This document shows, in pieces, positions 11,231 through 20,949 of a stretch of DNA of 64,000 nucleotides. Below the pieces are notes generated by a model. The model saw only the letters and a program-made list of their open reading frames with translations, was not told the DNA's origin and did not search any database. A program made the position numbers and the translations under genes. Source of the stretch: Phytophthora sp. 'mugwort'. Its lineage: Eukaryota; Oomycota; Peronosporomycetes; Peronosporales; Peronosporaceae. Location of the stretch: NCBI GenBank assembly GCA_033558025.1, contig JAUCEF010000004.1:2728001-2792000 (forward strand). The letters are read 5' to 3'. Each line of letters opens with the position of its first letter. Within the stretch, counting starts at the first letter, position 1.

Positions 11231-11389
11231 CGTAGCCCATTCCGTACCAAACTAGTGGTATATCTAGCGAACAATAAACAACAAACGCTGGTGCTTTGAG
11301 GCGTGCCACGTGTCTCGACAAGTGGTCACGGGAGCTCCAAAATTTACAATCATTCAGGGTACTGTTACCACGCCTTATGCACATAAGTT

Positions 11390-11428
11390 CCCTGACCACG
11401 CCTTTTGTCATTTCCCCCTAATTAAGTA
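11390..11428 (-). repeat. Right terminal inverted repeat of the MULE
   Basis: This is the complement of 7762-7801 and ends CCCCCTAATTAAGTA. A second partial copy of its ACCACGCC motif lies just inside at 11366-11375. Confidence 0.85.
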
Positions 11429-11481
11429 ACATAAATGATGCAGATCCGTAGTATTAAGCCTCAGTTGAGGTTATTTCGCGA

Positions 11482-13350
11482 GTGTTCATTGACAGTCATT
11501 CTCGAATTTTCCTCTGTGATGGCGCGGAATGGTTCGAGCTCGTGGACGAAGATGGTAACGCTGTGACCACGGTTGCTGCTGTCCCCGTGATATTGAAGCT
11601 TTACGGGACGGTGTGTTTGCCAAAGTCTCTCGTGCCCTCCCTGCGAATATCATTGCGCCCGACCTCAGAGTCTTCGTGAACCGGGCGGCGTACCACGCGA
11701 AGAAGGCGTCGGAAGAAGATTCGCCGATTGGGTCGCTTGTGGCTCAAAGAACGCTGCGCTCATTGTGCAAGTGCCGACACAGCATCAAGTGGATACCGTT
11801 TCGAAGGAGTGAAGAAAATTGGTACGAGAGGAAGGAGAAGCCTATTCACGTGGATTAAAAAAAGCTCGTCGTGATTACGACATTGCATCAGCCACCGCGG
11901 CAAAAACGTTGATGAGCGCGATTCACGAGTGCATCTGGGACTCGATTTTCGCAATTGATTCCGTCGTAAAGTTGCCGTTTCCGTCGTTATTGATTCCACC
12001 GAATCGTTTCCAGTTCAATGAGAGTGCTTTTTTTTAAGTATCAAGCCCGGTCGGAGTTGAAACCGTCGTATGAAAACGTTGTGTCACGATGGGTGGACCA
12101 GCGCTCTATTACGGTGAATGTGGCGGAGACGATTGGGTATGGCAAGTCGCACATGCTGGCTGTGTTGGTGCTGTTGCTGCTGAAGAAGCCAATCCAGTCC
12201 AAATTCGGATCTGTGCCATTTCTTTTTAATTTGTGTGCTACTTTCCCGATTGTAGGAAATTGTTGGCTGGAGAACACCGTGTTGTGGCCATTCTAAAGCA
12301 AAGCATCTTGCTAAATATGCCGGATTATATAGGGCCACTCGACACAATCACGTCCTCGCAGTACTGCGGGGTCGACAGGTGATTCTTGTAGCAGATCAAT
12401 GGAACTCGATCGACAATGAAGACATCAAGTGCCACACGGCACGGAGCCATTTGGGGTCATGCGTGGGCACCTCTGTCGCGGTTGAGATTCACGGAATGTC
12501 GATGAATGCGAACACGTGGCGTTTGCTATTACCCAAGCAAACGAGTGACGACAACAACATCTACTACTGAGGTTTCAACGCCTACGAGTTTGGCGTCTGA
12601 CTGCAGCATCATCCGGCCATTTTCACCGAGCATGAGGATGAACTTGCGCTCTTGACTGTCAAAGTCCCTCTGTTGCTGTCTGTATTTATCGCGTTTACAA
12701 TGACCATGATTCTTGGGAATATATTTTTGTGCAGCGTGCTCAGCAATATGAGATTGTAGAAGGTTGGATGGAATTGCTCATGAGGTTTTATGCAAATATC
12801 GACGGGGATCTGGTTAGAAGGTGTGTACGTTATCAGTCAATTGGCTGTCGGAGTCCGAGATTGTAGATTTTCGCTTCCTCTATCGAGATCGCAAGCTGGG
12901 GTTCCGTGCCACGAACGAAATCGTATAGCGATTACTTTATCGTGAAGATCGATGAAGTTTGCAGCTGATGGTTTGCTGACGCGATGGCCCGACCTGTTGC
13001 CGCATGTACTACACGATCTGTTCTTGGTTTTAATGTAGAAGAAATCATCAAAGCCCAAATATGTCGCCAAGGTGTAGTCGGAGTCTGTCCCTGACCGAAC
13101 GATTGGACCATTAAGAGAATTTGCTTCGCCCCTGGAACTGAAGAGTTAATGCTCAACCAGGTGATCCAAGAGAAGGGAACTAATTCGTGGTGGATTCTCT
13201 TGGACCCTCTGATTTTCAATTATGCCGGCGTCGATATGATTCTGTTACTGACACGACGCTTGTTGGCATCAATGTAACGATTGCCAAGACGCATACGTCG
13301 CTGGCGCCATTTTCAACTTATGGAGAACGCTTGCGGAATCGAAGAATCTG
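11482..13350 (+). pseudogene. Broken Crinkler (CRN)-like effector gene
   Basis: Crinklers are modular oomycete proteins delivered into host cells. Many have an N-terminal ubiquitin-like header and a P-loop NTPase plus nuclease-like part. Here a header motif (WFELVDEDG) lies near 11530, followed by a segment with DLRVFVNRAAYHAK near 11660 in another frame. A Walker-A-like GYGKSH occurs near 12138 with a hydrophobic stretch after it. Typical downstream scraps (VADQWNSIDNEDIK near 12384 and GGFNAYEFGV near 12570) follow. Several frameshifts and stops separate the pieces, near 11600, 11780, 11860, 12200, 12370 and beyond, so no functional product is expected. The class call is from remembered motifs. 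A related oomycete NTPase is the alternative. Confidence 0.5.
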
Positions 13351-13442
13351 GTAATGAAGGGGTTATTTGTTGCCCCAGATAACTTTATTCATGAGGAGGA
13401 GAATGTTGGTACAGCCTTGTTGAAAGATGTCTACCACGAGTT

Positions 13443-13760
13443 GTGGCAAGCGATCAAAGGAATGATGCGATCCATTCACCCATTCAAGATTCTACGTGCA
13501 ACTGCAAGACTGCTTGTGATACGAAGCGGTGCGGTTGTCAAAGACGTGGGAAGTTGTGTAATCATTTTTGCAAGTACCTAATGTGTCAGAACATGCAAGA
13601 GACCCAGATGTTAACCAACTGCCCGTTTAAGGTTCGACGGATGACTGCAAAATGGTGCAACATATCAATAAGTGCGGGTTGTTGCCGACGAGTTGGGAAG
13701 GCGTGCGATCTTTTTTGTGAGTGTCATGCGTGTTTGAACTCAACGTCATTAGCACAATAG
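13443..13760 (+). pseudogene. Tandem CXC (CRC, tesmin/TSO1-LIN54-like) domain fragment
   Basis: The frame contains CNCKTACDTKRCGCQRRGKLC followed by NHFCK...CQN near 13495-13595. A second, slightly worn copy with CCRRVGKACDLFCECHACLN lies near 13675-13735. This is the two-unit Cys-rich CRC fold, which coordinates zinc and binds DNA in LIN54/TSO1 proteins. The preceding frame (13354-13560, VAPDNFIHEEENVGTALLKDV) overlaps it in another phase and may be its shifted upstream part. CXC modules also occur at the C-terminus of some transposon integrases. No other part of such a protein is nearby, so the origin is open. Confidence 0.6.
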
Positions 13761-14560
13761 TCTTGGCTGTTGAATATGCCAAAAATTTACATCAAGAGAG
13801 TCACGCAGTAGAATAGAGCATCCTTGTCGTACAGGATAATGCTAGTCCTCTTGTGCCTCGAATCTATTTTGCTATACGATCGGCAAAATAGGTTGGTAAA
13901 AGCAACCATAGCTTATTCTACGTGCATAGGTTGCCGGACGTGGTAGTGCAGAAAACATTTTGTGAGCGATTGGGAAAATCGCTTCGCGAGCAAAATAACC
14001 CCTACTTGCTGGCTGGCTGGGACTATGATTTATTCATGCAGCTGGTAGTGGACTGCACAACTCACGACAAAAATTGTTTGCGACCTGGTGGACACGTTGG
14101 TACAATTCATTTCATTGTACAGACAAGAGTTCCCTAATTCCGACACCGATACCCCATACCGATATCAATACCTGATACCGATATAAAAACCAACCGGTAC
14201 CGATAACTACTAGATTACCTTCTTACCGGTAGTTAAATGCCACTATCACCAATTCTGACTTGGGTAGGGAAATTTCTGGTTGATGAGACAGCCGTGTGTC
14301 CTACTGTACCTTGTCCAATCAAATACTTACTACAGTGCCTACGGTAATTAGTCTCACTGAGACTATTTAATGTGGACTGTTTTTAAGTTTGCTAACACTA
14401 AATAGTCTATGTAAGACTATTTATTGGCAAATACTTATTTTGAAGAATAGCAAACAAAAACATTTCTGCGAGCGGAATTGAAACGGTGCCGCACAAACGA
14501 CTGAGCCAAATTGAGATTTAGTTAAGAGCGTTTCAAAAACCGTATAAATGTGCCACTAGG
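13761..14560. other. Spacer with one unknown short frame and foldbacks
   Basis: A 71-residue plus frame at 13922-14137 (ending in IHFIVQTRVP) has even codon content but no recognised domain. At 14140-14205 the motif ACCGATA recurs irregularly about five times. Two foldbacks follow (listed separately). Confidence 0.5.
14349..14423. repeat. Pair of foldbacks sharing TAGTCT/AGACTA arms
   Basis: The first has 8-bp arms TAGTCTCA (14349-14356) and TGAGACTA (14358-14365) around one base. The second has 10-bp arms TAAATAGTCT (14399-14408) and AGACTATTTA (14414-14423) around five bases. The shared core suggests remnants of one foldback element or an arrayed binding site. Confidence 0.7.
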
Positions 14561-14771
14561 GTTTGTTCTTAGTCATGTCTGCAGGATGTGAGCCCGCAGG
14601 CTCGCCGTCAGAGTGCACTCGTTGTTTCTTGATGATCTCTTGCAGGTGCGGGTACAGTTGCCTCTCGGACCACGTCCCATCAAGCCAAGCAATAGTCGAC
14701 AACGAATCATGGTCTTGCGAGCGTACAGCATTCCGTTTTTATCTTTCTGGTGGTTCACCGCTCGTACCGCC

Positions 14772-15560
14772 TCAGCTGCCAGCTCCAGAAAAGTGTTTTC
14801 CCGGGAATTTGAAGTTGCCAGACCATGAATCGTATTTTCGGACATTATTTTGCCAGCGACCTTGGTTTATCAGCGCCACCTTTTTCTCATTCCATTTTAC
14901 CTTCCACGCATCTTTATTTTTGCGTTGATAAATGAGTCGGCTGGCTGGCACAGATCTGTCGTTCGCTTCATCGTCCCGGTGGACGCGCCGGATGGAGTAC
15001 AAACGTCTTGCTTCTTGAGTCGGTATAACACATTTGTTCCTACTTCGAATTCGTTGTCAATTTTATCAGCTTCCGCTTGATTATGGACAAGCTCCGGCTC
15101 CCTGACCTTACCTTTGGCCTCGTTCGCAGTCATTCCAATAGATCTGTGGATAGTGCTGTTATAGTTATCAATAATGTCGCTGACAAGGTTTTGCGTAATT
15201 TTTCTGGGTGATAGTTAGTTAGTCCTTGTTTCATCGTTCTGTTGAATCGCTCAATTTTTTTCATCGTTCCGTGATCTCCCGGCTCAATGTTTTGGATTTA
15301 AACCATGCTTGTGCTTATTTGTTCATGAACTCGTTACATTGTCGCTGGTTATGATGTCTGCTTTATGAGATCGAATGAAATATTTTAGCGCAGTCAATAC
15401 GACAGATGCAGTCATATTTTTGAGTAACTTAGCGTAGCCAATCCGTGAGTTGATATTGATAACTGTCAGTATTGGTCGCTTTTCCCAAAAGCCGAGATCC
15501 ATCTGCCATGAATTTGGATTAGGGGACGTGATCTTGAACCCATCGTATTGTTTTTTCTGC
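14772..15560 (-). pseudogene. Maverick-type integrase (rve fold), frameshifted
   Basis: Reading leftward from about 15510, one frame gives DLGFWEKRPILTV, then ADIITSDN near 15335-15360. This fits the integrase core with the second catalytic Asp in TSDN. After a shift, the glutamate motif KKIERFNRTMK lies near 15235-15265, about 30 codons on, as expected for a D,D-35-E core. The C-terminal part (STIHRSIGMTANEAKGK) near 15115-15165 and a chromodomain-like FEVGTNVLYRLKKQ near 15015-15055 follow. Another shift leads to PASRLIYQRKNKDAWKVKW near 14890-14940. It would have joined element ends to chromosomal DNA. It is now broken. Confidence 0.7.
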
Positions 15561-15719
15561 TCCTGGAAGCGCTGAATATCTGACCGAGTCCCATATCATT
15601 CCTTCATGATTTAAAGCGTTATGTTCGGGTCTAGTTTTCTCGCTTTATCATATAGATTTCGAGCAGCAACATATCCGGTTTTAGATCATAGCAGAGATCC
15701 TTCAAGAGCTCAGTCATAC

Positions 15720-18700
15720 TATATATACTGTAATCAACTAAAAAACTGTACAGCTTCTGTTTTTGACCAAAGCTTTCTCACTAAATATTGAAGGGATAGT
15801 TGATATGCATCCGAAAGCAACTGTCGTATGTCGTAGAAATATAACAAAGCAGGTTTGGTCTGACTGTATGTGATGATTAATTTAGTTTCTTTTGACAGCC
15901 TAAACCCTTGTTGATACGCCGAAGTGTGATACGCTCGTGAACAACTGACTCAAACCTTAAAGGGTTAAGTACATCCTCATTGCGACCCCGACTCTGTTGC
16001 ACACCGTTAACTCAAACCTTCACCTTACATAGCTCGTCTGGAAGATAGCACACATAGTTCTTACTCGATAGTGAGACCATGGCATCGCCTGACCATTCAT
16101 CTTTGAATAGACCAGGGGTTCGACGGTCAAACTTTGCTACTTCCGTGTTATAGTCGCGCGGGAACCAATCGTACTTGCGCTGTTCGAAGTGCTCACGTAG
16201 CTCAGGTTTGACGACTCACTCCTGATATGGTTTGTTGCAGCTAAAAGCGATGTAGACAGAGTCCGTGTCCATCTCCTGATATTGTTATTCTCTTCGATCG
16301 AAGTATAAGTCAATGTAATCGTAGCAAAACTCAAGCATGCGTAGCTTAGCAAGCTGGTAGATGGCAATGGACAAATGGATTGGGTTCCTGTTATTTAGAC
16401 AACGTTTCTTCATAGTAACCGCACAACAATCGTTCAGCTCCTCCAATCCATGAAACGTGAAGTGTTCAATACGCGACTTGATCTTTGCCTCCGTAGACTC
16501 ATACTTGACTTGTTTATGCTTACTCATGTTCATACCCGATCGTCCAAAAGCGGAGTTGCCTCGTCACCGACACGACGTGCGCTCGATACAGCATCCATGA
16601 ATGAAGCAAACGCCTTGTGAGAGCTGGCCTTTATGAATTCGTACGTCTTTGTGATTTCCATCCCATGGGCTAGATACCATTTGAGAAGCGGTGCGTAGAT
16701 TAGAATCTTCTCACCGAAATTTGTGAGCTGGCTTCGCTCGGCTTTTTCCACGATTCTGGTTGTACTCATACATGTGGGAGGCAATGATGGTCTCATCGAT
16801 GCAATCGATTAGCGTATTCTTGAAAATTGGTGTCATCTCGTGCTGAAGTACTCTTTCAGGTGCTCTGGTGTACGAATGTCGCATCCAAGGAAGCAAAAAC
16901 AAATGATGTCTGCAGCGATACCGGGATAAATCTCGATAGTGTTCAATCTCCCGCATGGCATCTCATTACCGGCGCCCATAAGTACAGCGAATTAGCGTCG
17001 TATCCAACGATCTTCTTACAAGTTTTGTCGCCACGAATTTTTGCCTCGTCGCGTTTAGCGTACCGGTAGAGGATGATTGATGGTCCGCCAGCGATATTTG
17101 CCTTCATTTTATTATAGATGTCCTTCTCCAGGATCAATCGAGTACACAAGTCTGTCTGAGTTGAATTCAAGTAGCTTTTTGAATCTGAACCCTCTGAGAG
17201 TCATGTCCTTGCGTGCGACGTTGCATTGAACGCATGAGATGAGGACATTACCGTCAATATGCCCCAATATATTATTGATCCGATCGGCTGATGTAGTATC
17301 GACAGTCAGCTGACACCAGCATAGACCGCACAGGTGTTTTGGCTGTTTGGGTAAAGTGTCCAAGTGATCAAGCGTCATACTCTTGGCATCAACATCTTGG
17401 TGCTTGTAGACACTCATACTTTTAGAGGGTGTTGTAGCTAGTTAAAGCAAGTTTGATATATAACCTTCTCCGAAAGTCCCGGAAGCGAGACACCATCAGT
17501 GAACATGTCGAGATCAAAATGCTTAAATAATTCACGCTGAGCCTCGACAGCCTTGATGAATGGTACTACATCGAAGTTATTGTACCGGATCAGGAGATCC
17601 TTGACTGTTTTCATCTTATAATGTTTCCAAAACGAGCTCGGCTCGTTAGTATTCCACAGTACTGATGCTTGTTTCTCGGAAATCACTGTCAAAATCCGAC
17701 TTTGAAGGAACAGAAGTCTGATTGAGTACATCGAATGATTTGATGTGCTCATATGAAAAAAATAACCCTTTAGCATGGCCACAAACACAGCGGATATTGT
17801 CTTTGCACTCACACTCACCGAGATATGTACTACGGTACTTCTCATAGCTTGTTCCAGCAGGAACATAGTTGCTAATATCAAGCATCTTCAGGTCTGAGGT
17901 AACGATGCACATGTTTCTCGGGTTCTTGATTACAGATTTGTTGTTCTCCGTACCTTCGACGGCGAACAGGTCGCTCTTCATCAAATTGATATCGTATCTA
18001 CCAGAGTTAAACTCCAATACTGGTACTTAATCGAGCTGTCGCTTGATTTTGCCGTAATCAGACGTCTCCTTTCCGAATCGAATGTTGCTATGGAAATCGA
18101 AGAAACTGGCGTAAGTCTCATCCTTGATCCAGTTATCAACGTCATCCGTTGAGTACTTTTTCCAAAGCTTTAAACGATGGATCTCCATACCACTAAAACC
18201 ATGAGCTTTGATAATCTTCTGTAGAAGGTAGGCATACTTTGGACATTGTACTGCTGAATATGAAACGACTTCCTTAATATAGCTAAACATATCTTTTACG
18301 AAGGCGTTCGGCTCAGCATTAGCGTTCGGCTCAGCATTAACAAAGCATGTACATTCCCCGACAGACTATCAGCTACCGATACTGAAACAGGAATATGCTC
18401 ATTCGTGAAAACAGTGCTTTCACCATGTTGAATACCCGTCGGCTTCAGTATGGCCTCATAACCATACACGATGAAGTGATGAATGTACTGATCAATCTTT
18501 TTAATGGAGTATTTCGTTAGCATCGATTTTGATAATGTTCAGAGGCGGCCTGTAGATTGTTGGCTCAGCTGGAAAGCTCTCAATGTTGATAAGCTCGCAT
18601 TGGTTCTTCTTATGATTTTTAAGTTTGTCGGATATAACGAAAATCATCTCACACACTTTGGACACTGATACTTGCTTTAGAGCGTGTCCAGACTACTGAT

Positions 18701-19692
18701 GTAGAGGGCATGAACCTCGTGAGATAAAATTTTGAGACGCTCATATTTCTTATCCGACTGGCGGATGCACTCAACTTTTCCCGACTCCACATCCATCGTA
18801 TACACATTGATGCTGAGCTTGAAGCAATCCTCCATCTCAACGAGCTGAAGAAGATCGATTGGCTTAACATTACGGAAGAACTTCGTCGAGTAGCTAAGTG
18901 CCTTGTAAGAGGTAAGATAAGTAGCGAGTAAATGCCTCCTTCACCAGAGCCTGTATTCTCCGATAATCTTTATTCGGATCTGATCGGGTGTGGTAGGCAT
19001 TGCAATGGTAAGCGCACTTATTGCTTGTCTTAGGAAAATTTATTATATGCTTGTTGTCGCGGATGATCTTGGGAACGATAGCGCTGTTATCCCCGAGGTC
19101 ATGCTCGCGATGATAGATATTAAATCTTGAGTCCAGTGATGGCCCTGGGCTTCTATCCACTCGATGGGTAGTTGAGGTTGTCCGCTAACTCCATAGAAAG
19201 AATTTCGGAAATAACCTTCTTACGAATATCCGCCTTGTTGTTAATGGCAACAGGATTATTGAATACAGCCGTATTGCCGATGTTCGGATGCCAATACTGA
19301 CTAAAACTATCATCACCTTTGCTGATGAGATCATAGTATCGAGAGCAATATCGATCTTAAAAGCAATCTTCTGACTCTCAAGTACGTTCTCGAGCTTATC
19401 GTACAATTTACCAGCCTGGATACTTTCGTACGTTTGCGACTCCATGTGTATGCCCTTGTAAAAACGATGTTTGGGGTCGGTCTTGAAGTTCTCGGATATA
19501 TGCTTCTTTAACTTGTCAATGTCGACTTTATAGAGCTCGAGCTCAGCTACACGTTTCAGGTTACTGGGGCGCGATAAGTTGCTAATATACGCATCCTACT
19601 GGTTTTACCTTTAACCTTGACTCGGTATTTACCTCCCCATTTTATTGGGTGAATATTTAACCTTTTTAGTCCTTCGAGTTCATAACCAAACA
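15720..19692 (-). pseudogene. Family B DNA polymerase of Maverick/virus-like type, frameshifted
   Basis: The likely start is ATG 19692 (MFGYELEGLKRLNIHPIKWG). The polymerase core keeps its diagnostic motifs on the minus strand in order: motif A YDANSLYLWA near 16973-17002, motif B GNSAFGRSG near 16534-16560, and motif C MDTDSVYIA near 16250-16275. Upstream are exonuclease-domain-like and long N-terminal blocks such as KDNIRCVCGHAKG near 17790 and VYGYEAILKPTG near 18450. A C-terminal PGLFKDEWSG block near 16110 follows motif C. At least eight frameshifts or stops break it. The total span of about 1,320 codons is long for PolB alone, suggesting an extra N-terminal domain. Such polymerases copy the element DNA. 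Confidence 0.8.
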
Positions 19693-19750
19693 TGGCTGCT
19701 ATATATATTTATTTGGCTGTCTTTATTAGTTACGTTGTCGTCTTTATATT

Positions 19751-20041
19751 CTATAGTTTTTCGATCAGGTTCGTCTTTATATTCAGCACCACAAAAAAAC
19801 TTAAATTAATTAATTGATTAATTAAGTTCGTTTTCTTGATTAGGTTCGTTTTTGCGTTGATTAAGTTCGCTTTGTTTTTTTGCGTAGGATTTGCGCTTTT
19901 GATCATTAAGTTGCTCGCGATGCTTCTCGTCATACTCCCGTTACTTAGCGATACGCGTTTCTCTTATCTTGAGATAGTAGTTATTTTGAGTTTCTTTGAT
20001 GCGTTCTTTATTATCTTGATATCGCTCAGGAGAGTAAGTCA
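19751..20041 (-). pseudogene. Small Lys/Glu/Asn-rich element protein, one in-frame stop
   Basis: The frame starts at ATG 20041 (MTYSPERYQDNKERIKETQ) and continues NNYYLKIRETRIAK, then a stop, then REYDEKHREQLNDQKRKSYAKK. It later shifts into an Asn/Ile-Leu-rich tail where AACTTAAT-type units repeat. The Y-x-x-N-K-E...K-E...YY pattern recurs in basic helical proteins of virus-like elements, which supports membership in the Maverick-like unit. Its function is unknown. Confidence 0.45.
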
Positions 20042-20192
20042 TCTTTATATATTGTAGACTGTACATTTATCAGAATAAAAAAGTATTACTAAAGGGAGGT
20101 AAAAGACCGCATTCATTTACTTTTACCTGCTTGCTCTATAGCATTTCATCCATTGTGTCCACAACCTGCGGCTCTGGCGCTCTCGACTCGCT

Positions 20193-20640
20193 CTATATCT
20201 CCGCTTGTATATCTTGATAACGCGTTCTGGCGGCGCTGTATCTAGTCTCTGCCGCGATACGCACAGTGTTGTATTTCATGATCGCTTCCTGCGTCGTCTT
20301 GTTTTCCTTCGCGCGAGCCGCTTCCATCGCTTTCAACATGACAGCTTTCGCTTCATTTACCGCAGTCTCATTCTCGTTTTTTGCTGCTGCCTCTACTTCA
20401 GACCTTTCATTCAACACTTCTCAGTCCTCGTTTCTGAATCGTCCGCTATGATGTTCACCTTCTCTTCCTCAATTTGGAGCTGGCGTAAGGCTGCTTGAAG
20501 GTATTGTTCCTGCTCTTTAAGCCGATGGAGCTCAGTGTCGCGATCCATCTCGACGGCTCTTGGTCTTGTTGTGCTTGGGTTGGTTGAATGTGGAATGAGT
20601 TCTCTGAGTGTTCTGGTTTATCGGTTTTCGAAACCACTCC
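20193..20640 (-). pseudogene. Coiled-coil protein fragment next to PolB
   Basis: Reading leftward, a frame giving LHRLKEQEQYLQAALRQLQ near 20480-20540 shifts into MLNERSEVEAAAKNENETA at 20193-20417. The latter is an Ala/Glu/Lys-rich helix (KAMEAARAKENKTTQEAIM) with heptad character, ending in a stop at 20193. No catalytic motif is visible. It is co-oriented with the polymerase relic and may be a structural protein of the same element. Confidence 0.4.
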
Positions 20641-20700
20641 TGAAGCGTCGGGTGACTCCTCGTGCTCTAAGCTAATCTATAGTTTATGCGACAACGTGTA

Positions 20701-20940
20701 ACGTATAAGGCTCTCTTTTTACTCTAATCCTATCGAATCTCTGCGTCGTTGAAATCAACAGCTGGGTATTAAAAACGGTTAGAAACTTTTATACCCACTG
20801 GAGGACTTCGGCGATCATCGTTGTTAGTATCACCCATCTCAGCTTACGGTCTCCATCACGAACTCAGCTGATCGCCATTTCTGACCTTGGTAATACAGTA
20901 GACCGTCTTCACTGAGTACGAAGTTGTCGGCTGCTTCGCT
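20701..20940. other. Spacer, no gene
   Basis: No frame or repeat of note was seen. It separates the Maverick-like relic from the gypsy relic. Confidence 0.5.
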
Positions 20941-20949
20941 TGCTTGAAG

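Larger units (their letters stand above)
7762..11428. mobile_element. Decayed Mutator-like (MULE) DNA transposon, about 3.7 kb
   Basis: Terminal inverted repeats at 7762-7801 and 11390-11428 match with a few differences. The shared core is ATGACAAAAGGCGTGGTCAGG on the left and its complement on the right, with TTAATTAA-like ends. Between them lie a plus-strand MULE transposase pseudogene in the left half and minus-strand frames in the right half. Subterminal repeats of the form TGACAGAA...GTGG lie at about 7830-7925. No clear target-site duplication of the usual 8-11 bp was found next to the repeats. Confidence 0.75.
14570..20700 (-). mobile_element. Decayed Maverick/Polinton-like element (integrase plus protein-primed-type PolB)
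   Basis: Co-oriented minus-strand relics of a family B DNA polymerase, a retroviral-type integrase with a chromodomain-like tail, a Lys/Glu-rich small protein and a coiled-coil protein lie together. Integrase plus PolB in one unit is the hallmark of Maverick/Polinton elements and related virus-like DNA elements. No capsid, ATPase or protease gene was recognised, and no terminal inverted repeats could be matched. The limits are therefore approximate, and the element may be partial. Confidence 0.7.

Noticed and set aside
13443..13760. Assigning the CXC fragment to a KDZ-type transposon
   Set aside because: The spacing matches the LIN54/TSO1 CRC type, and no KDZ transposase motif is nearby.
14140..14210. 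ACCGATA-type repeats as a possible CRISPR or iteron array
   Set aside because: Unit spacing is irregular and units are only 7 bp. The genome is eukaryotic.
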